Shown one piece after another: positions 34,539-46,700 of a stretch of 64,000 nt of DNA (position 1 is the first letter of the stretch; each line of letters opens with the position of its first letter). Location: positions 50,637,959-50,701,958 of the forward strand of contig OZ021726.1 in NCBI GenBank assembly GCA_963978545.1, read 5' to 3'. The notes under the pieces are model-generated. The model was not told the DNA's origin. It made no database searches and was given only the letters and a program-made list of their open reading frames with translations. Position numbers and translations under genes: made by a program. This stretch comes from Linyphia triangularis (Eukaryota; Arthropoda; Arachnida; Araneae; Linyphiidae).

Positions 34539-37275
34539 CAGTGGTGTAGTGTAAAATAAAAAGGTGTGGGAACGCTATGTCGTGTCTTTACAGTAAATGT
34601 ACACTTTTTGTCTGTATGTGGGGAGGCGGGAGTAAAAATTACAACTAAGAGTAAATAACTTCATTAGAACTACATTAATAATCTCAAACAGATTACGAGC
34701 ACCAGAAAAATTCATAAGAAGAAAAATTGTGTTTAGACATTTTTGATTTAAATAGTTTTTTAAGCTATTAAGTTATATGGATTTTTAAATAATTTTCTTT
34801 GCACATCCCATTTTAACAAATTATTTAACACTTTATAAATGGATTATCATGACATGTTCAAATATATTACTTACAAATACCTACAAAACATTTTAAACGG
34901 ATTATTTACATGATTTTTTTAACAATTTTCATTCAGAAAAACTTCCATGAGAGATCGAATTTCTATTCAGACACATTTGACCTCTAATAAGGTCATCACA
35001 TGATCTGTGCTTTCGGGGCCTAGATTAAGCATAATCATCTGACTTCCAGAATTTCAGAGATGCCTTAATATGCAATGGGTTCGGGTAAATTTCCAGATTC
35101 TGTAGCTCCTCGAAATATGTTTTCAAAATGAATTAAAAAGATTGCGATTGTTGCAGATGTCGATTGAGACTTTCATGGTTCTTTCCTTCTCGAGATAAAA
35201 ATGTAGAGATATTCATATTATAAATTAATATGAAATTTTTTTCGTTTATTTAAACTCAATTACAGAAGGAGTAATATTTTTGGTAAAGAATAAACACTAA
35301 ATTTGGCTGATTTTACTATATATTTTTGGCGCTTGAAATGCAAGGGCATGTAGTACCGATACCTTAAATCAATTATAACAACGTTTGAAATACACATAGC
35401 TTTACATTTATTTTAAACGACACTTTATATTGAATTCAAGTAGACAAAAAATAATGCTTAGTGATTTTTTGATGCTAGGAGATTTATAAATCCGTTATTT
35501 ATTTCCAAATTCTCGAACGTAATAGCAACTTTATTGTGATGCGGTTGGTAAACTCTGTTTGTATAATGGTATTTTAAGAAGTGTTACTTCGAAATTATTT
35601 ACGATTGCTAAGAGTTTCTTATTTAATTATTATAAAACACCGGGATGTTAGGGATACTGGGGGGGGGGGGGGGGGGGGCACTAAAACCCCTCCCCCTGGA
35701 TGCGCGTCTGCTTGATAGACCCTTTCTTTCCTTTTCAAAAATTTGCTCCAATAGTTAAAATGAAATTAACAACTAGAAGACGTTCAATCTGAAAGTTAAA
35801 ATCCATTAAAATCCATCAGTCGATTTAAAATTTCTTGATAAAATATTAATTTGTGTTGCATTCCAATCATCTCTAATTTTAAGAGGGGTACCCAAATGTA
35901 GACCTATCGGAGGGGCAACTTCCTTTCCTTATCGTCGCCAATGCACATTTAGTGTTGATTTTTTTAAACTTGAGAAAACAGATTTTTCTTAAAGAATGTC
36001 AGCTACATTTTTAGAATAAACTCTCAAATAACTGTAAACGTAAGCTTTCCCATTTCCAAATTGAAAAATAATTTACATCTACGTTTAAAAATAAAATACA
36101 TTTGAATTGCTATCCTACTATTTCACAGCCCAATTTCGATGTATTATACACATTTACAAAACCATTAGAAATTTATAATAAGGAAAATGAAATTTATAAC
36201 ATCAACAAATGTGAATACCTTCACTTTTTGGAAAAGACAGGCTCATTAGCATGGGTGCTGACAACATTGTTTGTAGATGTTAGCAAGGAAAAAAAAAATT
36301 TTTTTTTTTTTTTGTTCAAACCTTAATTTTTCAAAATATTTTGCTTCTCACAATGGCAAATATAAAATCTATTACAAAAAGGCACACAGTTAATTTTTTT
36401 CCGGTGAATTTTGTCTTTTTTTCTACTTTTATAAAAATTTAAGAAACTAGGGGAATGCCAAGCAGCCTCCCATGCAACTTCCTGGCGCCACTCAATTCCA
36501 TTATTTTTACGTATTGTTAAAATAAAGAAAAATCAATACAGTTTTTAATATATTTTGTTGTGTTCAAACAACATATCAGTTTGATTTTTGCAATATCTGA
36601 CTAGCCAATATAAATGCATAATTCCGTGATCTCAAACTTACAAAATATCATTATTCTACACTTACCTATCTGGATTCTTAGCACCCAAGTAGTTTATTCC
36701 GTCAGAATCGCAGGTTTAATTCGCTTCTTTAGATTGCCCAAAAACAGATCTTTTATTGTCATTAGTTTTAGCCTCTTGTACGAATTCATTTCTTAGGGAC
36801 GAAGCGAAGTTTACAAATAAATTATTAAGTGGGTGATAAAAAAAAAATTACATCACTTTTGTTGATTTGTACATAAATCGGTTAGAGTTCCCGTTAAAAT
36901 TAGAGAAGTCCGTATTCATGAAGAATCATGCAAATTTAACGGCTGGAATTTATCCACAAACACAGACCATTCGTTGAAGACGATAATTGGGCATTAGATG
37001 AATTATAGTTAGTAGTAAACATACGTCAGTTATTTTCTAAAGAAGTAGCATAGGAAGCATTGAAAGAGAGGAGGGGTGGGAGTCTATTCCATGTATCGGA
37101 TTGTTGATGGAATGGCCATATGCGGGTTGCCGCGCCCCTTTCAAGTGTTTTGCAGATACTTAAACTTCCCTACTTTAAACTAACCTGCTCAGCTCTGAAG
37201 TTGTGGATCGAAAACGAAAGTATAGTTCTCACGAAAGAACTTTTTCAGTTTCTTACTTGACTTTTCGTTAAGTGT

Positions 37276-37319
<44 letters not shown>

Positions 37320-37421
37320 AAATTACAAATTAAAAAAATTTTAGGTGAGGGAACGCCGGTCCTCATTCGAAAAAGGTAAAGGACCACCGTTCTCACGCGT
37401 TTCCGTTCCACTACACCCTTG
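34539..37421. mobile_element. hAT-type element, ~2.9 kb, non-coding
   Basis: Left end CAGTGGTGTAGTG; right end in reverse complement CAAGGGTGTAGTG (11 of 13 bases match). The flanks are AAAACCAC (34,531-34,538) and AAAACCAT (37,422-37,429), an 8-bp duplication with one mismatch. Inside are a G run (35,660-35,678), an A run of about 37 (37,277-37,313) and no recognised transposase. Short frames at 36,102 and 36,614 look like chance. Confidence 0.6.
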
Positions 37422-37745
37422 AAAACCATGTGATGGGATGGGAGGAAGGTCAACGGGTCAAACCCCTCCTGCTCTTAGTCAAGATGTATCTTCTTGGTTT
37501 TGAAGAATGATTATGGTCATCATTTAAGAATTACCAATTTAATTAAACGTTGTCCTGAACAGTGTTTTCATACGACATTTTTTTATAAAGAGATTTTTTG
37601 TTTTGCAACTGGTCATGTTTTGCCACGATTTGACGACTCAGTTAAAAAAAATCACAATTTGCCAACTAAGAAAATAGTGGGTGGGTGAAGCACCCCCCCA
37701 CCCCCCACACCCATCTATAAGATCGGCCCTGCCCAGGCCTTGTGG
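37422..37745. other. Short interval between two hAT-type elements
   Basis: Contains C-rich stretches (37,691-37,710) and no gene. GATCGGCCCTGCCCAGG here continues as GCCTAGGTGATGATCAGG beyond 40,233, so the next element split an older sequence at the CCTTGTGG site. Confidence 0.4.
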
Positions 37746-40225
37746 CAATGGCTGATCCAGCCAGGGGGCGCGCGCCCCCTCCTCAGGTGGAGTCTTTTTT
37801 TACAATTTACAGAAATAAATAATAATAATAATAATAAATATATATTTTTTTCCAAGTTTTTTTTTCAATAAGTTCACGCAACAATTATATTTTAACTTTC
37901 ATCTAATTTCCAAAAACAACAAAAAAAAAAGCTTATTTTTGTACCAAGGTTCTATTTATAGCCTTCTCTCTTCCCATTCAAAAGGATGTTGGAAGACTGT
38001 ACAAGTATTCAAACCTCCACTCTCTTGACCTTGAAGATATCTTGGACCCCCGATACCCGATCCCTTTTCTGTCGAGTGGGAGGAAGAGATTTTGACTCAC
38101 ATGCCAACGCCAACCAGGGGGAAAAAAATAATGAGAGGTTGACTATTTGGGTTAGTAGCCACCCCCATTCAACTAGACATGGTAATAGGCTAAACTTAAA
38201 ACTTTTGAAAGAAAGGAAGAAGAAGGTTATTTATTAACTGCATAAGAACTCGTCCAGCTCTAATTTCTGCTTCGGCTTGTAAATGAGCGTAATATTTGAA
38301 TTTCGATTAACAATCCTCTCTTGCACCACACTGGAAAGGTATGCCAATTGTTTTTTGTTTTTTTACATAAAATAGACTTATAAACAATTTTGTAAGAAGA
38401 ATTATCTGTGTAAAGTAGCACTACAGTAGCAAAAATAATTATTTAAAAAAATATCGCTTTCAAACCCTGTACGAAATTAAACGAATGAATTAACAAAATA
38501 AATGTGTATGTTTTGTACGATAATTTGGAAAGTTTTGTACAAATATTCACCTGGACATGCTTTCAAATTCTTTTTTTTTTCCATTTCGTATTGCAGAAGT
38601 AATGCAAGAAATATTGCACTTTATAAGTAATTATAACGCTTACGGCATAATATATATACATGCTTTTAGAGAATTCTAAGATTACTCTAATTTTATTCTA
38701 TGCCTATTCTTCCAAAACATATTTTTTATGAAACTTCTGATTCTTGTTCAAAAGTTTTGTGAAAGAAGTATGATATTGCAACTTAAAATGAAGTTCTTAT
38801 ATTTTTTTAAATACAATGATCCTCCTACAATCTCTCTCTTCCAGTTATAATTGAAGAATTGGAACAAAATATTTCAGTATGCGATGATTTTTAATTTGTC
38901 ACCGGATTGATATAATTTACCTATTTTGTTTTCATTATTTAAAAAAAATGCCCAGTTTGGCGATTATTCTAAAAAAATGCCGCTGAAACTGTGAAAATTG
39001 TGATATATTTTTCAATAAACACTGCATTATCCTTTCTTTTAAGAGCAACAGAGCAGAAACAGTCGTTGATGGGCGTTCGCATTATCTCCTTTCAACGGAG
39101 GTGGGAATGATTAGAACACCTTTAAAGGTATTTTTATAGCGATTTTAATCAAAATCGTTAAAACCATTTTTTGGTAATCGCTGAAAAACGTAATTTTTTC
39201 AATATCAGCTACTTTTAATACACATGTGCAATTTTGACGAAAACCGGTAATGCCAGGTCCCATGACCATCAATAACCTGTGCATAGAAATTGAACATCGC
39301 AGGTCAATCCGTTTGTGGAGTTATGCTGATAACTAACAGGCACAAACATTTTTTTGAACTCATCACGTTCCAAAACGTGTAGAAATGCAATAAAATCGAT
39401 TTTTTTTACCGATTTCAATACTTTTATACCATACGTGTAATTGTAAGTAAAAAAAAATATGGATGTGTAAAATCGCACCAAATATATATATTAGTGCTCT
39501 TAAAATAGTACCTAAAGACCATAAGAAAAACAAAAATATTGGTTCGTTGATCAAACTTTGCAAAAATGTTCTATATTTGTCATGAAAATGAATATTCAAA
39601 TGAGTCCATGAAAATATCCAGCAAAGAAGGGGGAGGGTCAGGGGGTTTTGTGGCTGAAAAATTAATTTTGGAGCCATCTAGGCATGTGACACATGTTTTT
39701 AGAGTACTTTTTTTATGCTGAATCGAATGAAAAAAAGCAAAACGATATAAGTAATGTAAAAAAAGTTACAGTTCTTTTTTATAAACGAAAACACATGTAA
39801 AATCCAAGGAAAGGTAAAATACGACTTTAAAAAATAAAAATTGGTCCGTCGTTCATGAAACTTTGCAAAAACGTTTTATTTGTCACGAGTATAAAGAAAC
39901 AAAGGAGTTCGTAAAAATATCCATCATAGAAGGGTGTTTTTTGAGGAGTGGGAGGGGGAGTTTTTTTGTTTTGTTTTTAAATTGAAAAGTAATTTTGGTA
40001 CAACCTGGGCATTTCACCTTACGCTAAGATAGCGAGTCAGAAATGTGACGAAAAAGGGGGAGGGGGTGGAGTAAATCAATGGATACAAATTACCTTGAAG
40101 TATATTTCTAGAACACTGCATAGATATTTTTTTTTTAAACTTTTTTTTAAATATTCGATTTCATCTTAGCTAAGGCACAGGTGTTGAGCCCCCCCCCCCC
40201 CAGGAATATTCTAGATCCTCCACTG
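37746..40225. mobile_element. hAT-type element, ~2.5 kb, with perfect 8-bp TSD
   Basis: Left end CAATGGCTGATCCAG; right end in reverse complement CAGTGGAGGATCTAG, followed by a long G/C run. An exact duplication CCTTGTGG flanks it (37,738-37,745 and 40,226-40,233). It contains a diverged direct repeat of about 190 bp (39,520-39,690 and 39,830-40,017) sharing AAACTTTGCAAAAA and AAAATATCCA. No transposase recognised, so probably non-autonomous. Confidence 0.75.
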
Positions 40226-40233
40226 CCTTGTGG

Positions 40234-40594
40234 GCCTAGGTGATGATCAGGGTCTGCCCATTGGATGACGGCAAGTGGGTTAAACAGGTCATGGCAAACT
40301 AACTACGCACATTTAAAATCAAATTTAGTATAAAATTTTTTTTAAAAAAAAGTGCTTACTTCTCGAATATAGCTTATATATTTGAGTTACAAAAGCACAT
40401 CAAATTTTTTATTTAGCTCAAATAGCGTCACTGGCAGGAACTTATGTAGTATCATAAATAATAACCTATTGACCTTGACTGTAACTGCGTTCACTTAACA
40501 TGTGTGGATGGTGTGTTGATTACTTAGGTCTATGATTTAACCAAGGAAGAACTTTTAATTTTGTAATAAAAATACCGGCGATCTCTCCAACAGA
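40234..40594. promoter_or_regulatory. Probable 5' region of LRPPRC
   Basis: The roughly 360 bases before the LRPPRC ATG. No TATA box can be assigned. ACCGGCGATCTCTCCAACAG lies just upstream of the start codon and is the GC-richest part. The hAT-type element ends only about 370 bases from the ATG, so the promoter is short or partly transposon-derived. Confidence 0.35.
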
Positions 40595-40728
40595 ATGGCG
40601 ACGCTTTTCCGAAATAATTTGAACCTTAAAAGTTTGTGTCGATGGAGATTATGTTTAAAAAGTTTGCACAGACAATGTCACTCTTCCCAACTTATGATTC
40701 CATACCTTAAGAGTAACCACATAAAAGG
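40595..40728 (+). CDS. LRPPRC exon 1 (start codon, targeting peptide)
   Basis: Starts MATLFRNNLNLKSLCRWRLC, rich in Arg, Lys and Ser without acidic residues. Donor G|GTACTT. The first intron is only 130 bp. No in-frame ATG upstream competes. Confidence 0.8.
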
Positions 40729-43700
40729 GTACTTTTAAACACATTTTAGTTATATGTTTTCTTGCTTGTTTTGAGTTCGTGCTAAACGTTTAAAAGATGT
40801 TTTTTATTTTTTGACCCTTACGTTTCAGTATTCTTATTTTTCAATTTGTTTGTTTTAGATCAAAATATTTTGCAACTGCTGTTCATGGATTCAAAACGAA
40901 TAATGATCATGTAAACAAAGAAAACCCGGATTCGTCATTATCTGAAATTGTATCATCAAAGGTTGTTGACCAAGAACTAAATAATATTGATTACTTAGCC
41001 CAGATTACTGGTCGCACGGTTAGAAGAAGCGTAGAAAATGTCTTGTCAATGATTATAGATCAGGGTAAATGTCTTTTTCTTTTTATTCAAAATATTTGTT
41101 GTGATTAGAACAAATTTATTTCATAGAAGACTGATTCCTTGAATTTATATTCAGAATATAAGATAAATTGAGCAAAAAATTTTTTGTGCAAATATTGTAA
41201 ACATTATTAACCAATATTTTTTTCTTGAACTTGTACTTGATACAAATTGAATTATGGTTTGCTATATAAAATCTACAAGTATACATACACCCTATTGTCC
41301 CTACCTTGGTGGCTTTTAAAAAAAGTCGACAAGTATAAGATAATATTAAAATGCAGTGTTTCAAAATGCCGTCAAGTACTTGATACAAATGGAATAATGG
41401 CTTGCTATATTAAATCTACAAGTATATCTTCATCCATTGTTCCTACCTGGGTGGCTTTAAAAAAAAGTCGACAAATATAAGATGACATCAAAATGCAGTG
41501 TATCAAAATGCTGTCAAGTCATGACGTTATGTCTTAGGTGTGCTGAAAAATAATAAAATTGCTGAATCAAAGATGGCGTCAATGAACTGTAAAAACTTAT
41601 CTGTTACTTAAATTATTTGGAAAATTAAAAATTAAATTTTTTCATTTTAATAATGGTAAATGATTTATTTTTTTGTCGGACAATCTAATTATCTAAATTC
41701 CTTGTTTCAAGGATCCACGTTTTTTCCGATCTGGACCGGTTTTTCGTGCGAAAAGTATACTTTTTCTCTAGTCGGGGTAAAAGATTTTTCGCTTCCCTCT
41801 TTCCTTGCAGATTACTTCACAAGTGCTTGACGATCAGGGTACAATTCATCTATGATTGGTTGTAAATGCCACTGCCCTTCTATAATTGGTTAAGTATATA
41901 ATTGAAAAAAACTTGTTTTATGGCACATTTGCATTGTTTTAATTTACTGGAAATATAGTTAATAAATTTAGAAGTGTTGTAGATCCTATAGCGCAACATG
42001 AATCTCGGTTACTGATATTTTGGTGCTGAGGCATTTTTCTTAAAAATAAAATGTTTAGGGATGAGGCAGTAGATCACAAGATGAACATTTCTCATTTCTT
42101 GCTTTATCGTTTGAAGAATCCCTTTCAGACTAGCTATTTTTATCGTCATATCCTTCTAAAAAAAAGAGTAGTTTTCCAAAATTAGTAGTAATTTTTGCTC
42201 GTGCATCGTGTATTCAATATCAGCAGTCAAGTTATCAATCATTGTGACTGGATGCATACATTTTAGATTTTTAATAAGTAGTGTTTTCTATATGAGCATA
42301 GTTTACTGTTTATAAACAACAAATTATAGCATTTATACTCTAAATTGCCGATCAAACGGTATAGTGGTTAGCGTGCTAGCTTCTAGACCGTGAGGATGCG
42401 GGTTCGAGTCCCGTGTTAGGCATGGGGGTTTGTAAATGTATGTCGGCTTGTCTAATGACGAATGTTTCGGCGCATTATAGCCCTTGTGTTGCTGACGGCG
42501 CCAGATAATCTGAAAACAACCAGCTATACTCTAAATTTCACATTCTCTATTGTAATTTATTATGTATGTGTTTACCAGTTTGATGTAAAATTCTCGATTT
42601 TTCAAAATATCAAGGTTTGGTAGCGACCCTCAAAAATATTTTAAAAAGTTTAAATTTTTATTGAAGGTTTTTTTTAACCATAAAACAAAATGGAAAGATG
42701 CCCCATCAAAATTTCAATAGTTGATTTTTAATAATCAAAATAGTATTTATAATCAATATAATAATAAAAATTGAATATACTAGAAGTAACTGGATAGACT
42801 TTTCTAACGGCAATGCACCAACGAAAATGTGCTGGTAGAAACTAATTATAAGAATCAAATGTGCGATAAGGATGCTAAAATTGTAATTTTTCGTATTTTC
42901 AATTTTGCAAGCTTGTTCATAAGTGGTTTTAGTTGAAGCTTTTGTATAGGCTATTTCCTAAGTTTTCATCGGTAAGTACTACAAAATAGTTATTTAAATG
43001 TGTTAACATGTTTTTTATCTTATTATTCCTTTTTGTAAATTGGTAATTATATAATGACAATTGACAGAAATCTTCAACAGATATAAATTTTTATTATCTA
43101 CCCAATATCTGGCAATGGCTTCATTTTCTCACCATTACCTAAGCAATCGATCCAGTTACTTCTAGTATGTATAAATAATGCTAAAATATTGCTTGTGAAT
43201 CTTTTTTTATTGAAAATATATTTTTGATTTGTAGATTCTCTGTATTGACATAATTTTGTTTTATTTCTTGTAGTGTTATTTCAGTGGTTGCATTTGCCTA
43301 AAATTGCTAATGTTCCTAAAATTTGAATTTCTCTCTAAAATTAATAAAAGTGTGCTTAAACTTTCCAATAATTCCTAAAAAAAAAAATTTCAAGCTAAAA
43401 AAATTCCCTGATTTTCCTCCAAAACCCTCGATAAAGCCCACATATTCCTCCAAAGGAGAAAATCTTTTCTAACATTTTCATTCTATTTTTTGAAAAAAAT
43501 GCAGATTTTTTATGGAATCAAAACATGCTTTGAAAAGAATGTCTGTGTTAGGAATCTGTCAGCTTTAAAAGAAGTATCCATAATTTTTTTAGAATTAATA
43601 CCTACAATTTTTAGTATTTATCCCTAAAATTCCTACTTAGTTTTTTTTAGAAAACTCACTGCACCCCCTAACCCCCTATTATTTTGAACTTTTACAAGAT

Positions 43701-46700
43701 TTGATGAGGAGGATATGCAATTTTCAGATTGGTAAGACCATGGTAGCATTTATTTTTAATACTGATTTTAAATAGACATTTAATACATTTTATATTCTGG
43801 TTTAGCTTTAATAAGGGGATACTTATCAAGATCTTTTATTTGACATATTTCACGTTTCAATAGCATTGGTAGTTTTGATAGAAATATTGATCTTAGACAT
43901 GAAGGGATAAATGAACACAGCCTTTTTTTAAGGCTCATTCTCCACATTGTAGTGCAGAAGCTCAAATTATGCTGCGGAATATGAATACTGCATTTTATTG
44001 AATTTTTTATATTTTTTAAACGTTCTTAATAAGTAAACATGAGGATCAATGAAGTACAAAGTTATGCATTTAATAAGTAATTTGGGTTTTTTGTTGTTGT
44101 TTTGATTCACTGAATTAGTTCTCTCACATAATTTCATAGAATGGTCTGAAAGCTTAGTGACTAAAGATATTCTTTCATTAGGTTTTCTTTAACTTATGCA
44201 CTTATGAACAATTTTCTTTTTATAGGTTTTGCATCTAAAACTCAAGGTTTGTATTTATTAAGAACCTGTGCTATCATGTTTTATGAAAGTCCAGCCCAGA
44301 GAGTTGAGTTAGCTGAAATAATTTGGAGAAAACTTCAAAATCTAGGTAAAATATTAAAATTAAGAGTTTTTTTGTGTTTTATTGCAGTAAATGCTGATGA
44401 TAACTAACTGCTTTTGCATTTAGTAAAAAATGTGGAAAGACACTTGTACATCCTCCTTTTTTTTTTTTTTTTTTTTTTTTAAATCTGACATTTGCAATGC
44501 TTAGATTTTTAATTTTGAAATTAGCTCTTTGCCTTTTTGATAAATGATTGTGATTTATCATTTGATAGACTTTCAAATGAGAGTAGATAACACTTAATAT
44601 AAAAAAAAGTTTAAGTTGATCTGATTTCATCTCAAAGCCTGCATACGGGAAATTAGGTATATTGATACTTAAAAAAAAATTAAATAGACCGAATTTCGGT
44701 ACATTCATTGGTTCTAATATGGAATCAATTTAACCACTTTATTGATGAAAGCAAAATTCAAGTTATAAATAATAAATTAGTCTTGCAAATGGCTGAAAAG
44801 GAAATTTAACATCACTTATCTAATATAAAATAAGTGACCATTAAACATATTTTGGTATTTATCTTGTCTGTTTTTATAATAATAAATAATTTTTATACCT
44901 ATTACCTCAAAATTTTGAATATTATTTTTTCCTTTATATTTTTTTAAATTGTTATTTCTTTTTAAATAAAAATTTTACTGCTTTCGGGTGTACTGCTGTC
45001 TTTTAATGTTATCTGAATTTTTTGCAGGTATCCAGTTTGATGTTGCACATTTTAATTCTCTTTTACGAGTATATGTGGAGAACAACCACCCTTTCTCTCC
45101 CTCTGAATTTTTAGCAACAATGGAAAATCATAAAGTTGAACCTAATAAGGTAAAAATTCTTGGATAAATGTGTATTTTTCTTTCTTTCTAGAAATACAGT
45201 TCCTTATTCCAAAATAATCTCAATATCTGCCAACTCAGATGAATTAGCCGTACAATATACAGATTAGTGTGCATTTTTAAAAATGGCTCATTAAATTTTA
45301 TGAATTTCGTGTTTTTCGTGTGAATAAAATATTTTTTGCCTACAAATAGTTTGTAACCAAAGTAACTTTTTCTGCTTTTGTTAATACTTTTATTTTTGGT
45401 TATATATTTTAAACTGATTTTTACATAAATATCCACATGATTTTAACAGTAAAATTTTCTTTTATGAGAGATTTCATCATTGCAGAACTGTATTTTCCTT
45501 CATTTGTTTTGCTTATTTATGATCTAATCCTTTCAGGGTTTGAATTTTTTTCTCTCTCTCTTTGTTTTATTATACTGAAACAAACATTATTTAATCAGCT
45601 TAGAATAAGTATTTACAATTTTGCAGGAGAGCACTAGTTTGTTCTGAAACTTTCTTTGGCTGCTGAAATTAAATATCCATTCTTGCAGGTTATGCACCTT
45701 TTTTTTTAGATTCATAGCTATTTTATGAGCTCTAGTCAAAATAGATGAGCTATTGAAGACAAAAAAAAAGTTGTTTAAAATTTCTATCCAAATTTTATGA
45801 GAGGCTTCAAAAAGAAAACTTCTATTTTATTGCAGACTTTGTATAAATTTACAATCTTGCATTCCTTTTTGGGTTCCTATTAGGGAGACAAGGTTTTGTA
45901 GACAATCAATGCTGCCAGTGTTTGAAAAAAATTATCTGATGTCTTGGTGTTTCCTGATTACAAGGACAACAAATTACGAATGAATTGTGAACTTAGTGCA
46001 AGTTTTCTAGTTTTGATAGCTTATTATAAAGTTTTGAATTAAAACAATTTCAGCTGCCTGATTGCAAAATTGAACAATGTTCTCAAAAATGGAAAACATG
46101 AGTTCACATGATTACTTTTTTAAGACTTTTATTTTATACAAAGTGAGCATACAATGTGATTTTGTTATGGGATTGAGCATTTGGTTATGAAACCTTACAA
46201 GTAGCACTTAGCTCAGAAAACAAATAAAAGAAATAGTTTCTGTATTCCTTGGAAGATATATCAAGGTCTATATGCTTCCTTTTGGAACTGAGCAACTTCT
46301 ATTTTAAGTTACGTGCAATGGTCTTATATACAGGTAATCAATAATGTCCTTTTAAGCCCTTTAAATTTGAAACAGTGTTTCATATAGCCTGGGAATCAAC
46401 ATATATCTATAGTGCAGTGACTATGCTAAATGTTTTAATGAAAATTTACTATGATAAAATGATTAAATATAGTGAATTTGCTTTTGTAGCTGTTTGGCCA
46501 AGAGGTTAGATTTGCGTATTTTGGTAGTTATACGCAAAGGTTGAGAGTTTGGGACCTATTTTAATTTTTCAACTTTATTGAGTGCTTTTTTCAGATTCTT
46601 ATTTTCTCCTGCCTTGTTTGAATTTAGCTTCGTTGTTGCTTAACTCAGAAAAGCTGTGTAGTAACATACCCTTTTTTTTTTATTTCTTTACGACCCCCTT

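Noticed and set aside
46490..46560. tRNA-like sequence (GGCCAAGAGGTTAG ... GGTTGAGAGTTTGGGACC)
   Set aside because: It has a Leu/Ser-tRNA-like flavour, but the B box does not match, the acceptor stem does not pair and no flanking duplication was found.
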